From Tamarix chinensis (taxonomy: Eukaryota > Streptophyta > Magnoliopsida > Caryophyllales > Tamaricaceae): a stretch of 64,000 nucleotides of DNA. Positions within the stretch are counted from its first letter, which is position 1, and the number at the start of each line of letters is the position of its first letter. Of this stretch, positions 12,062 to 24,508 are shown piece by piece. Location of the stretch: contig CM060175.1 of the NCBI GenBank assembly GCA_030549775.1, positions 94,913,470 through 94,977,469 of the forward strand, read 5' to 3'. A program made the position numbers and the translations under genes. The notes below the pieces were generated by a model. That model saw only the letters and a list, made by a program, of their open reading frames with translations. It was not told where the DNA came from and made no database searches.

Positions 12062-15000
12062 TTATTAGTTGTCTGATTTATACATGATTCTACATAGTTA
12101 TAGTTAGAAAAATGTAACTTAATGAGTTAACTCCTGTCAAATATTACTACGTACGTTGGTGAGTACAAAATTTGTCATGTAAAATTTTTTCTAACCACTC
12201 TCTAATATCTTCTTTGTGTTCACGTCTCCTTCCTCGATCTTGGCCTTACCAATTAATTTGCCTTTAGCATGTCATCTTTGGCTGATGTCCTTTGACGAAC
12301 GCTCCTGACCGACAGACTCTTGTCGACCCCAACACTCCCAACCTTCGTGATCTTCTTTTTGATTTCCATAATACTCAAGGTTGACTTTTCACCAACTGAG
12401 GGAGGAGGACGCAAGTAGAGTTATAAGAGATATTTTTTTTTTTATCTTTTATGAGTTGCAGATTTTATACATTATTTGGTATATTTAAATATCATTTAGT
12501 ATTTCAAGATATTATCCAGTTTCATATCTGGTGGGTTTAGATATTTGCTCATGAATAGTTATTCATTCATAAAAAGCAGTTATCTTTGAAATATCTTACT
12601 GTATTAGTATCAGTTAGGTATAAGATTATTATCATAGGATTCGATTTTATTTCTTACGTTGATATTTATCTTTGCTCATGAGTTGAATTATTGGGTGCGA
12701 ATGATCGATGCCTGCCTGGTTCTCACTGTTCTTCTCCCTGTTTCTCTTTCTCTATCGGTCGACATCGACATCTTAATGAATCAGAAGACTATCCTGACAT
12801 GCGACATAAATAACATTAATAATAATAATAATAATAATAATAGCATAATACTAATGAAATGAACTAAATATTCTAGCTGAATCCTTCGTTGTCAATTGGG
12901 AGGCCTATCATGAGGGTGGCACATCATCACCCAAGAACCACCTTTGTGGGCGGTCCGGAGAATCACCTCGGTGTCTTCGAGCAATCGATTTTGTTCTTGT
13001 TGGTAAGGGGAAGGCATCGATCCGCCTCCTCAGCTGACTGGCACAAGAGGTCGACCAGATAGGACATTTGGGGAAATCACGAACAACACCCAACAATAAT
13101 ATTGGAGCTCATAGTATTTTGATATATAGAGAGATAACTATTTTATTACTGAAACGCGTACTTTTGTTTTGGGTAAATTGGATTTATTATTTTATTGGTA
13201 TCCTGTGTTTTTAGGTAGGTATCTTTATGTTTTAATTTAATTTTACTATTTAGTTATCCAAGTAAAAATTAAATTAAATTATAAAGATATTTAAGTAGAA
13301 TTATAATATATATATATATATATATATTTATTTTGATCTGACGGGATTGTATGCTTGTGATGTTATAATGTATATGCAATCTTACTCTATTAGCGGGCCA
13401 ACTTGTAAAACACGAAGAGAATAATACTGCATGAGACTGATTCAAGCTAGCTGAAAATATTTAGGTACTCTTACAATATCGTTATTATTTTATTATTATT
13501 TTAAAACTTTAACAACTCTTAGGTACTCCATTCGACTAATGTGCGCACTTCAACCGACTCGTTATTAGTGGCATTCCCTGGTTCATACTTCACCAGGAAC
13601 AAGCCCATGATTGGCCGTCCAGGCTTTATAAAAGTACTTATCAACAATCTGGTTTAATTAACGGCTTCCTTCCTCTTTCGGATATCGGCCGCCGCCTACG
13701 TCATGTGTAGCATTATCGTAAACGGCCGCTTCCATTAAGAGGAAAAGGCGCGTACTCGAAACTGAAAATTAATATCGTTTAAATATTCAATCGATCAGGT
13801 TTTATTTATCTATCCGTCATTTTATTTTATTTTATTGCAAATTGTTTCTGAAGTCCGCCGCTTTTGGCGTCCTTGTCTTTGGTGGAGCGTACTTTTTCAA
13901 CGCCTTCTCCAAGGAAAATGTTCGGCTGTGGGTGTTCTTTATTTATTTTATTATCGATGTATATATTTTTAGTAAGTTTTTTTGATAAATCTCGGGAAGG
14001 AAGGGGATAGCTTGCTGAAAATATATATGCTCCGATTATGTCCATTAGGGTTGCATAAAATAATTTAGATCCATAAATTTAAAATATTCCATCTAGCATT
14101 TAGGAGGTCTGATATGATTGTAGTCAAAGGCATATTTTACATTTATAATATTCTATTTTTTATTCAATTACCTGATGTAGTAAGGCATTCGATGTTTTAT
14201 TAATTATTTTAATAATATATTATAATATTATTTAAATGTTATATTGAAGGTTTCGAAATTTTTAATAGTAAAAAAACTTCCCACTTATTTTTACATTACA
14301 GTAGGGCCTTCTCGTCAGCAAGGCAGCGGGCCACTAATTTGCAATCCTTTAATTGCTCGCTTCTAAGTCCTAACGCCAAATTGTAGGATTTTAATTGTAA
14401 AAATTTTCAAAAAGTCCTCCTACCTCACCTATCGTTCTTTGTCTCCCGTCGAGTGGTTTCCAGGCCGGGCCCAAGACGTAGTTGGCGAACTCCCCACAAA
14501 ATTCAGGGCCCCAAATTTATTTGTATTGCGTGCCTGCGAATATGTATACACAGAATTGTAATTTTCCGGGAGTTGTCGGGATAGTTTGAATATTTTCAAA
14601 CAATTTTGGGTCTCACCAAAATTCTCAAATCTAAGAGAATAATATGGTAAAAATATAATTAAAAGTATATTTTAATTGCTATCAAATAAGTAGTAATCCA
14701 GGTCGAAAATAATTTATGAAGATTATTCCGCAAGGTTCCGTCTGGTAAAGGACCGTTTAGAGAATTTTTAGTGTTTTTGATTTATATTAAAGGTTTGATT
14801 ATATTAAATATATATTTTTTGTATTAGAGGCTTATGATAAAAAAATATATATAAAATTCATTTTGATGGAAAATGAGGGAGATGGCCTTGTGATTGTTGT
14901 ATATGGTATGGGTTCAAGTTAGGATTGAAGTGGTACATGATGTTGGCTAAATATATATTCCCCTTTTTTGTACCATTGTTGTAAATTTAGTTTTCCTTTT

Positions 15001-15457
15001 AATTTCAAATGCACCAAGCAATTATGAGTTTAGGTAAAATATATAAAACAATCTTGAATTTTTTAATCATTTATCGGAAATTTCCGAGATTATAACTCTA
15101 TGCACTAGATAACCATCTATTAGCTTTAAGGGGTTAATGATGCAAAATTTTATGTGTAATATTCATTTTACTCTCAACCTTTACCTTACCTCTTACCCCA
15201 CTAAATTGAACCCCCTCCCTCCTTCCCTTTATCTATTATTAAGAGAGAAAGAAAGAAAACAAACTTGAAGACAAATTTATTAAACAAAACAAATTTATTC
15301 TTCATCCTCTTTCTCATTGTTTAATTTGTTTACCAATAAGGAACAACATACTCAATTCCCTAATAAATTTCTCTCTCTTCTTTCACAATCAAAATCATCC
15401 AAATATGTCTAAATCTACAAATCAATCAATTATATCTAGAGGTAAAATAATAAGGTA
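12062..15457. other. Spacer without recognised gene
   Basis: Mixed AT-rich and balanced stretches. It holds an (AAT)n run at 12817-12841 and an (AT)n run at 13305-13327. Balanced islands at about 12860-13100, 13550-13760 and 14300-14560 contain no reading frame I recognise; the frames at 12908-13096 and 13827-14045 (minus) are short and anonymous. Confidence 0.5.
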
Positions 15458-15665
15458 AATAACTTTGTGCTTCACGAATGGACTAAGCACATCGAATGGA
15501 TGCGGGAGGAGGTCTTTGTTGGGTAAATAGACATCTCCCCCACATGTACACAAAACCAACTACCTGATTTGTTGACTAAATCTCTTCCTAGTTATGCATA
15601 TGATCAAACTATTTCCAAGCTCGGCATGCCTAGCCCTGCTCTATTTTGTGCATGGGGGGGGGGGT
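15458..15665 (+). pseudogene. copia RNase H C-terminus and polypurine tract
   Basis: The plus strand reads NFVLHEWTKHIEW, one stop, then QLPDLLTKSLPSYAYDQ and ISKLGMPSPALFCAW. This is the characteristic end of copia polyproteins (E-R-T-K-H-I-E ... Q-L-A-D-L-L-T-K-P-L-P ... S-K-L-G). A run of 11 G (15654-15664) follows immediately as a polypurine tract, and a TG start at 15666 would begin the 3' LTR. The LTR end is not clear; its sequence probably extends a few hundred bases. Confidence 0.7.
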
Positions 15666-17730
15666 TGAAGTATCCACCCTAAGCAGATCCAGGCCCAGCA
15701 CAAGCAGTTTCCACAGGATTCTCCTTTTTATTTTATTTTATTATTTTTTTCTTTTTTAAACTTATCTTCTCCTATGCTTTAGCTTAGCCTGACTCTTCCT
15801 TCCATATCTTATTTTACGTATTCCATTAGTTATAGCTGAGCGGATAACTGGGTCCAGATATTGGGGAACTGCGGTGAATAGAATGCATGAACGCATGCAT
15901 TATCTATCGTAAAAAGGCTGCGGCACTTTCAAAGAATATAATACGAATAATAATAAAAGATAGCACTGACTCATTTCTCTCATTTTTTTTTCCTCGTATG
16001 AATACCAATCAACAAAATCCCAGAGATTCCAGTTAGATCTAAAATCCAAAATGCATCTTGTCTGATCTAAGTTGTTCTGCACATTTGGGTCTTGGTTGGT
16101 TTTACTTAGATCTGGGATGATTTCTGGGGCAAATGGTTTAAAGGAGGGGCAAAACGAAAGTAAAAGGAAGCGTCCACCGTCCATCTTCATAAATCCTTTT
16201 GGATGAGAAAGCGGAAGCCGAAGCAAGGTTGAAATATTCACAAGTTCATTCACCGGTCCCTCCCTGCATCTGAGTATCGGTGTTTCATCCTCTTCGCATC
16301 GCTATTCCTTGCCATCGTCTACTCGGTACAGATAAATACGAAATGAGATAGTTATGGCCTTTTGTACTGTGGGGAAATAGAGGTATTTTATTTTATAAAA
16401 GAGAGTGAAAACGATCGGAAAAAAGTAATAGAGGGAATGTGATGTGATAGAGGCAGGGATATATTGTTTTTTTTTTCAAGCAATATTTTGATTTCTGTAA
16501 AAGCTATAAAAGTTAACGGCTTAAATTAATAGAGAATTTTCTAATAAATAAATCCATAAGCTAATGATTTGATTTTCCAATTTAATAGCGCCTTTTTTAT
16601 TATTAAGGATTGGCTAAGTAGATTTGACTAACTTATGCCGTATCATGAATTTACTAACAGTAAATTGATTATAGGGCATATTCCTTAACAGTTTTGTATT
16701 AAATTAGTGATTTGTTAAGACTCTATTTTGTTTTAAGAAAGTTTAAGGATAAAAAATTAAAATCAAGATACTTTCTTTCAAACTTTCCTAAAAAAAGAAA
16801 TTAAATAGTTAATCTTTAACAATTTTATTTCTTACTCTTTTTCTCTTTTATTAATTTATATAAATCAAGCACAAAAAATTATTATTATTAGTTTTTTTTT
16901 TTTAAACTTTCTAAGAACCAAATAGGGTAGAAGAGGCTGGGTCAATTTTAAAAGCAGGGTAGGGGAAGAGTGGAAGAGGAAAAGAAAAAAGGAAAGAAAG
17001 GAAATCATTAATTCTTACATCAAACGTATGGAGAGGTGTTTAAAAAGTCATTGAAGACGAGACAAAGGGGCATTCTTTAGGCGTCATATCTAATACCAAA
17101 CGAAAGGAGGGGACTCACATGGCCGTTTTGAGCTTCGAACAGTGACATGGAGAAGCAGCAGCCCATATGGAGTAAATGAGTAATAGTCCCCACAGTTTTT
17201 GTCATTTTTCACACATGTGATTGTAAATTTGTTGCTCCTAGCTTTGCTTCCTTTTACTCGGATCTTTTGGACGTACGAACTTCCTCAAAATTCATGCATT
17301 TGTAAATTGTAAACGTGTGAGTTGATTTTTTTTTTTTTCAATCAAAAGCAACCTTAATGTATTAACATTAACTGTCAAATATATATTAGAATGATTCAGG
17401 GTATTTGATTTTAATGTGAGTTGAAATTTTCTCTAAAATACCCTTAATGTATTAAAATCATGTCAAGTTTTAAATCTGAATATATGTAGAGTAAATATAT
17501 ATATAGAATAAATATACACCATGTTGCGGGCAAGTAAAATGTTGCATAGTAACTGTTCATTTCGTCGGATTTTTTTAAGTCTGACTTATTATGAAACACT
17601 TACATAAATGTGTAAAGTATACGTATTCCTCTATTTTTATGTGATGGCGTTTATGGTGAATCGGGCTCATTTAAAAGTTTATTATATATTTATCACATTT
17701 CACTACATAATCCTCTCCTCCATGTTAAAT
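15666..17730. other. Probable copia 3' LTR start, then spacer
   Basis: The first 200-230 bp (starting TGAAGTATCCACC) probably belong to the copia 3' LTR, but no partner copy exists here to fix its end. The rest is AT-rich spacer with oligo-T and oligo-A runs and no recognised gene apart from the doubtful frame at 15900-16253. Confidence 0.4.
15900..16253 (-). CDS. Doubtful 117-codon ORF, hypothetical
   Basis: An ATG-started frame of 117 codons on the minus strand. The composition is not low-complexity, and the middle part (FRSNWNLWDFVDWYSYEEKK) looks protein-like, ending in a hydrophobic stretch (CYLLLLFVLYSL). I recognise no family, see no neighbouring exon with good splice sites, and cannot tell it from chance. 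It is listed because it is the longest anonymous frame in this spacer. Confidence 0.12.
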   Translation of the reverse strand: MNELVNISTLLRLPLSHPKGFMKMDGGRFLLLSFCPSFKPFAPEIIPDLSKTNQDPNVQNNLDQTRCILDFRSNWNLWDFVDWYSYEEKKMREMSQCYLLLLFVLYSLKVPQPFYDR

Positions 17731-17738
17731 GTGAATTA

Positions 17739-20700
17739 ATGTCTAGTGACACACCTGACCTCACTCAAATTATTATACGACATCTGAGCTTCTACCTACA
17801 TCGTTGTAGGAAAGAAAGATGCTTGTTCAACACTACATTAATCGTAGATGGAAAGGGCGTGAGAGTTTTTTGTGTGGGAATTTCATTTGACATACTAGAT
17901 GTTGCGGTTGCTAGATCAACCACGACCTTAAAAGGCTAAACACCTGTATCAACCTCTACCGACTGCCCCCTTGAAGTTGAGGTCACGTATTTTACCTCAC
18001 ACAATAGCAACTTTTTTTGGGCTAGGTATCAAAAGTAAGATTCCGATAAGAATATTCTGGGCAAAGATATGTGTCATTATTATACAAAGATGATGTGTCT
18101 GTTATGTGACTCGGCTCTTGAAGATGCAAACCATCTTTTATTGTAATACATAGTTGACGACAAGGTATAGCCATGGTGGTTGAGCTTGGTGGGCCTAGTT
18201 TCAGCATTTCCACAAAAGTTTATTTTTTTTATTTATGATCGATGGCATCGCCCCGTCGCCTACGATTTCCAAACAAAGGTATGGAAATAGGTATTTGATG
18301 TTATCCTATGATCCTTGTGGAAGGAATACAATAGCATGGTGTTGGAAAACAAGACGAACCAAGAAACCTATGTCTAAGACATGGTTATGCATAGGATGGG
18401 TTGGTGGATAAAGGCTTGTTTCCCATTCATCTCTTTTTCTACAGAGGAGGTGGAAAGAGCACCTAAATGTTTGCTACATTATTGACTTATATATTCCAAT
18501 AAGGTAATTGCAACATGACTTGATTCATGGGAGACTTCGAGGCATGGATGGATAAAATAGAATACAAATGGCTTGGTTGTTGTGGGGAATGACAAAACAG
18601 ACATCAGCGGAGTTTTAAGAAATTAACATGGAATATTTGTATGTCTATTCTTTTCTCTCTACCTGCAGAATATGCTGAAATTAACTATGTGTAAGTAAAT
18701 GTCATTCATATGACATGTACCTTAGCCCTAGAAAAGGGTTGGATTAGATGGATTGGGACTAAAATTGAATCAAATTCCTATGTAGAGGCCCGACTAATGG
18801 GCCTTAGGATCTAGGGCTTCAACTTAATTTTATCAGCAAAATGAAGTTGATGTGGTAAGACTTTCAGGTTATATTTAAAAGTAGAGAGTCCAACATAGTA
18901 GCATATCAGCAGGTAAAGATGGGATTGAGGTGGAGTCAACCTATGATTTCTTGGTTGCGAGGCAAAGCCGAGATATCATTCCTTAGATAAGAAGGATTGA
19001 ATTTATTAGTGTGATGCTTATCTCTTCAACATATAGTAGGATAAAATGGAGATGCAAGCAAGTGTAGAGGTCTGGTTTTATGATTTGTTGGGGATGATTA
19101 CATGAGTTCCCTTTGCTTAATATGGCACTCTTTAGGTTAATGGTGTTTTATGTTGGCTTGATAATTTCTTTCCCATGGTCTTGTAACTTGTTGAGTTTGG
19201 TTCGGACTAAGTTTTTTGTTGCTCATACTTTAGCACTATAGCTATAGGAGAATCCTCAAGATGTTTAAGGTGTTGTTATCTACTTGTGTTATGGGTAGAC
19301 TTGGCAAATATGACCCAACCTAAAATCCAAAAACAATATGATTTGATTAAAAAATTCCAATAATGATCGTTATCAATAACCCAAAATAAAATGATCCAAC
19401 CTGAAAAATAAACCAAACTAAACTCGAACCATATCCGGATAGAAATTCAATAACGATCCGATCCAATCCAAACTTACCCAATTCGACTCAAACCCAATCC
19501 ATACTCAAATAAAATTGCAAACTTGATCCAACCTGAAATCAAATTTGATATAAAAAAATAACATTTTAGCTCATAATTTTTTACATAAACATCAATAAAT
19601 GATTGCATTAATAAAATTTTATATAAAGAAAATAATACGCAACCCATATAACAACAAAACAAACAAATTTATTCTCTTCTCTTTATTTTATTACTATATT
19701 AACATTTTTCAAATTAGATCGTAGAAATTTCTATTAATAATATTATTATAAACATAAAAATTATAATTGTAGATATAATAGTTATAATTATAATTATAAT
19801 ATCTATTATTATGATGAAAATGATTATTATATTTCTAAACATGATAATAATAAAAATAATAAATATTATTATTAATTATAGTAATTAAAATAATTAATAT
19901 AATAACTTTAATTATTATAACATTCGTAACAATAATTAAAATTATATAAAATAATATTTATAAATTTATTTAAAATAATAATAATAATACTTTATTAGTA
20001 TTATTATGGCTACATATTTAATGATAATAATTTGTTATATCATTAACTATATTATAATAATAATTAATATAATAAATACAACAATAATAATAAATCATAA
20101 TATTTAATTAATTTATTATATTACATTAATAACAATAAATGATAATAAAAATTCTGAAACTAATTAACCAAATCCCAACCTGATAGGGCATAACATTTGT
20201 AGACTCCAATTAGCCTAATCCAACTCAAAGTCTATAGGTCCGATCCAAATCTGAATCCAAAGAAACTCGTTAAGTCAAGCTTAGACTCAACTCAATATTT
20301 TCTTTTCCCCAAATAACTCAACCCAACTCGAATTATTGCTACCTAAAGAACTTAAACTTGAAGGATATTCGAACCAAACCCTAACCTTACTCAATTGCAT
20401 ATCAAACCTAATTTTAACCAGAGCCACATTAACTTAACCTGTTTGCCAAATCTAGCTACGAGGTTAGACATGCAAGGATGAATGCTTCATTGCAGAGATC
20501 AATGACACTTTTAGAATGGATATGTAGGCATGAAACGTATAAAGGGGCTGCAAAAAAGAGTATTTTTAGTAGGGTAGTTGTGTTAGGGGGTGGATTGAAC
20601 GGTCTTTGATGCGGGGTGAGAGTCGTAGTGATATGACTGCGTGAGTTTCTTTTTTACAGAAGTAGATTTTATAGTTCACAAGAGTCTAGGCTTCGATTAT

Positions 20701-20975
20701 GGATAAAAATGGTTAGGAGTTTAATGTCTCAGTTTTATGCTTGCTCGTAGTTTTTCGGCCTATGGCTTGGTTTTGTAGTAGTGAGTCTCTGTTGGTGCCC
20801 CAATAGCTTTGTTTTGATTTCAAAAGGATCTGGACTTTACTTGAGAGAATGGGAGAAATTTATGGCGTTTTATAATGCTCCATATTTGACTATCTTGTTT
20901 TGAACTTGTGAGTAAAGTGGCAAAATTCACATTAGTTAATAAAATATTTTACTTGTCAAAAAAATTAAAAACAAG
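17739..20975 (+). mobile_element. Decayed LINE (non-LTR retrotransposon) 3' part
   Basis: At about 18085-18145 the plus strand reads MMCLLCDSALEDANHLLL, matching the zinc-binding zf-RVT motif (C-x2-C ... H-L-x) that follows plant LINE reverse transcriptases. Near 19225 a VAHTLAL block resembles the end of the RNase H domain. The 3' end shows ATAAAATATTTTACTTGTC plus A-rich sequence at about 20940-20975, like the tail of plant LINEs. Stops are frequent. A hAT-like element (19296-20454) interrupts it. The 5' limit is arbitrary. Confidence 0.45.
19296..20454. mobile_element. Non-autonomous hAT-like DNA transposon
   Basis: Terminal inverted repeats TAGACTTGGCAAA (19296-19308) and TTTGCCAAATCTA (20442-20454) match at 12 of 13 positions. 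TIRs beginning TAG and containing GGCAAA are typical of plant hAT elements. Inside each end lie many degenerate copies of GATCCAACCYGAA-like motifs, the subterminal repeats of this class, and the core is almost pure A/T. The 8-bp flanks GTTATGGG and GCTACGAG agree at 5 of 8 positions, so a target duplication is possible but eroded. No transposase is encoded. Confidence 0.55.
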
Positions 20976-23900
20976 TATAATAATTATTAGTAAAAATTTG
21001 GAAAGCCAAGGAAATTTTCTTTCATTTGAGTGGGACTTGTCATGAATTCGTTAGTGTATTCGGAAGGCAGACCAATCAGAGTTAGGTTGGTGACCTTTTG
21101 GAGGTGTCAGACTTCTGGCTTGTTGGGTGCGTCTGAAACTGAGTATATGGCCTGCATTTGATCCCCGGCTCAAAAGGCTTGAAAAGGGACTGTGTTTGTA
21201 CCCTCGGTTCCCTTTCCATTCGACAATGACATGAGACAAACACCACACCTCCCCTCCCCCACCTCCATTCCATTATTTTTAATTTTCATATGTTATTCCT
21301 TTCTTAGAAAGGAAAATCTTAAGATACTGTAGAAGCCCATAACTTCTGCCCACTTGGGCTGCTATGTAATTTATCTGGGTGACAAGGTCGTGTGTATCGG
21401 TTGATGGGGATTGAAAATTGATGTAAATATATCATTAACTGTACCTAATCAGCACTAGTTATATCAGCAAGGTCGAGGTGACGGCATCACAAACTTCCAG
21501 TACCCGAGAGTTAACTTTTACTATTTGAATAAATCTCATCCGGTGCACGTAATTGAAATATGCTACATATCTGCGTGTACGTCTTCCTTGTATATGAATT
21601 TTCAACATCCCGACATAGATTTCAGTGATTCCATTACCCCTGGAAATGTTTTAATTTTGTTTAGGCCAAGATCTGGTTTTTGGGTGTAGGGGCGGGGGCG
21701 GGGCGGTGGAAGCATGGAGAAATCTGAGGCTGCACACAATTATGACTTTGCCGACGTAACTGTTTGGTTATCGTGTAATGTTAGGCCCCCTAACTTGTAT
21801 GTCGCTTTCTGTTCTCAAAGACCGCCAAGTTAAATCTAGAAATGGGAACAGTTAGGCAACAACCGCTTTCGGAATGGCTTTCGTGCCTTGCCGGGTATAT
21901 TCGAAGGTTGGGCTTATTGACCTCAAAGTGAGCGGGTGGAGGAATCATGTGCAGAGTTCTCTACTTGTGCGGTCTTTCCTGCCAAGCTTTCGTCTGTTAG
22001 TTCTCTGGCATCAATCTATAGATTTTTCTAATGCCGGACATTGTTCATAGAAGAAAGGAGTCTTGACGAATCAGAGCCTGGAAATGGTCAAAAAAAAAAA
22101 AAATTTCAACCACACGCATGTGGTTGGAAAAATAACACTGAAACTGTTGCTTGTCCCATGTATACATTGTACAGGAAAGTAAAGAATGCAAGTTGTAAGC
22201 TTTTATCACTACTATCAGCTATTGTGTCTTAATCGACGTCGGTAGGATTGCGCTCGTCAACTGCCTTATTATGCAGTAAAGGGAATGGTTGGTGTTAATC
22301 GAAAAGAATATGGCAAGCCTGTGGACAGAAGACAAGCAATCAATGACCAAGCCTATGGATCATAAAAAACATGGCAATTAAGTATGGATGTGGGGTGTGA
22401 CCTCTGCCTCTTGTTCTGCCTCCCCGTACAACACTAGTAGCCAATATGGTTATACCCTTTTTTTCTTCTTACTACACAGCGCCCCCCCACCCACCCACCC
22501 TTCTCTCCTCCCCCCCCCCCCCCACACCACTCCAAAAATAAAATAAGAACTTTCAGTCCACTCTTCCCTTCCTGTGTTACTAGTTGACCCGTAATAGCTC
22601 TTCTGGCTGGGCTTACGTTGTTTTGGCCAGAATGTGCAGAGAGGCAAACAAAGTTAATTACCTGGCTTTGTACTCCTGAAGCGAAAGCCCCCTTTTTTTT
22701 CTTTTTTTTTATCACTTTCTGATTTAAGAGTCCACTTCCTCTAAAGGGAGCAGCGAAAGCCAGACGTTTTGAAGTGATGATTTCATCGGTGGTTCAAGAA
22801 TAATACCGAAAGGGCGGGGGAACGCCATGATACTAAAAGATAATGAGTGGCACACATGTTCCCCCACATCCTCAACTTATATAAGCAGCTTCGAAGGGCG
22901 ATGGCTAATTAAACTTGTTAAAAAATTCAAAGCATAAGACAAAGAAGAAGGAAAAAGAAAAGAAAGCCGGACGGGGTAGGCAGGTCTATCTGCTCTTTAT
23001 CCTCACGACGATGCACTAACATTTTTTTTCAAAATTATTAATCAAAGCTTACTTGGTTGCTGGCATTGTCATTGCACTAATCAAGCGCACATTGTGGATT
23101 TACATAGATTAAATATTTATATATATATATATATATATATCTATATATATATTCTATGATGTCATAACTGCTGCATTGTGGGCTAACTAACTAATGCATG
23201 CCGCACTAACTGCCTGTTTCTGTTGGAAGAGAGTGGCTTTGTTTCCTTTCCTTCTCTATCTGTGCTTACTGCTGCATTTGCATGGAGTTGGTGCCTGCTG
23301 TGCTGGTATTGTACTGCGGGGAGGGGGAGAGGGAATTGTTTAGGATCGGTCGACCATCGAGAATTTCATTTAATTATTTCTTTATTTTTTAAGTCGCCTT
23401 GTTGGCATCTTTCGACTGTAAAATATATTTGGAAAAAAAAGAAGAAGAAGAAAATCATTTGTTATTAATTATCATAATTTATTTATTTAATTTCAAAAAG
23501 TAAACTTACTAAAATTAATATAATATTATAAAATCTTATAATAATACTCTCAACCATGACTATGAGCCGTTTCTTTTGGTAAATAAAAAATAAAAATTAC
23601 GTCAAACTGCGAGCGGACAATTGAAAAATCAGGTCTTTTTTTTTCTACCGCCTACCTGCGGGAAAAGCTTGACGGTTTTCGATTGCTGTGGCGGCAGGTA
23701 GGTTAGAGAAGGAGCCTTTGTCTGTCACAGTGTCTTGTCAGTGAATTTTACTGGTCTTAGATTCCTTTACTTTCTGCGTTAGTTCGCAGTCGGTGAATTT
23801 TAGAGGCTGATCCCGTTCGCCAGACCTTACACGCTTGATTTCGACTTTGATCTCCCACTAGGCGGAATTGTCATGCCTACTACTGCTGCCGCTGCCGCTG

Positions 23901-24057
23901 CCTAACAGAAGCAAACACTGGCATTTTTATTCCTGACAGCACTCGCATCGCAACCTCTTTACTGACTTCTGCAATTTCGTGGGTTCAGTTCACTTCTGAT
24001 GGTTGTAAAATTCTACTCCAGCGCATTATTGGAATGGTTCTCTTTAATGTCTTTTAA
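20976..24057. other. Spacer downstream of NCED
   Basis: No gene recognised. It holds balanced single-copy-like stretches (21050-21260, 21650-22060, 22200-22450, 23620-24010), a C-run near 22511-22524, and a (TA)n tract at about 23119-23150. The minus-strand frame at 22434-22715 is a by-product of the C-run. Confidence 0.5.
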
Positions 24058-24063
24058 TTTATT
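24058..24063 (-). terminator. Candidate poly(A) signal of NCED
   Basis: AATAAA on the minus strand, about 445 bp after the NCED stop codon. It is the first perfect hexamer I found downstream. Plant poly(A) signals are loose, so a nearer site is possible. Confidence 0.3.
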
Positions 24064-24508
24064 TCCTCTCCTAGTAATCTGGAGCTACCGTTACTGCTGC
24101 CTGCGGATATAGGAACATTATAACCGGCTGCTGCAAAATGAGGATTGGCATCATAATATTCATTTATATATACAGACTATTACAAACAAGAAGAGTACAG
24201 AAACAGAGGTTTTCACAGCTGGAGCTTGAACTCCTATCTACCTATATCCACACACCTTCATGCTGGGAAACCCTCCTCTCCTACGTCAAATATCAACCAA
24301 AAAATTTGGAAACCTCAGAGAAAACAAAACTCCGAGAAAGAATTATTACACAAGCACTTCGCCTTGATAAAAGGGTGGCCTGCCTGCTAATATATATATA
24401 TATTCTATTTTTTTTTTTTACTGGGAGAGGATTCTCCGGGGATGTGTATTATGCATTTATCCCTCTGGTAAGATCTTCTCCCGTGCTTTCTTTCCTGGAA
24501 AGAGATTT

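Noticed and set aside
13827..14045. 72-codon minus-strand frame
   Set aside because: Lys-rich with no domain; an unsupported start and AT-rich flanks make chance the best explanation.
23651..23702. Inverted repeat CCTACCTGC...GCAGGTAGG with a 34-nt loop
   Set aside because: Only nine paired bases with a long loop and no extension; expected by chance in a window of this size.
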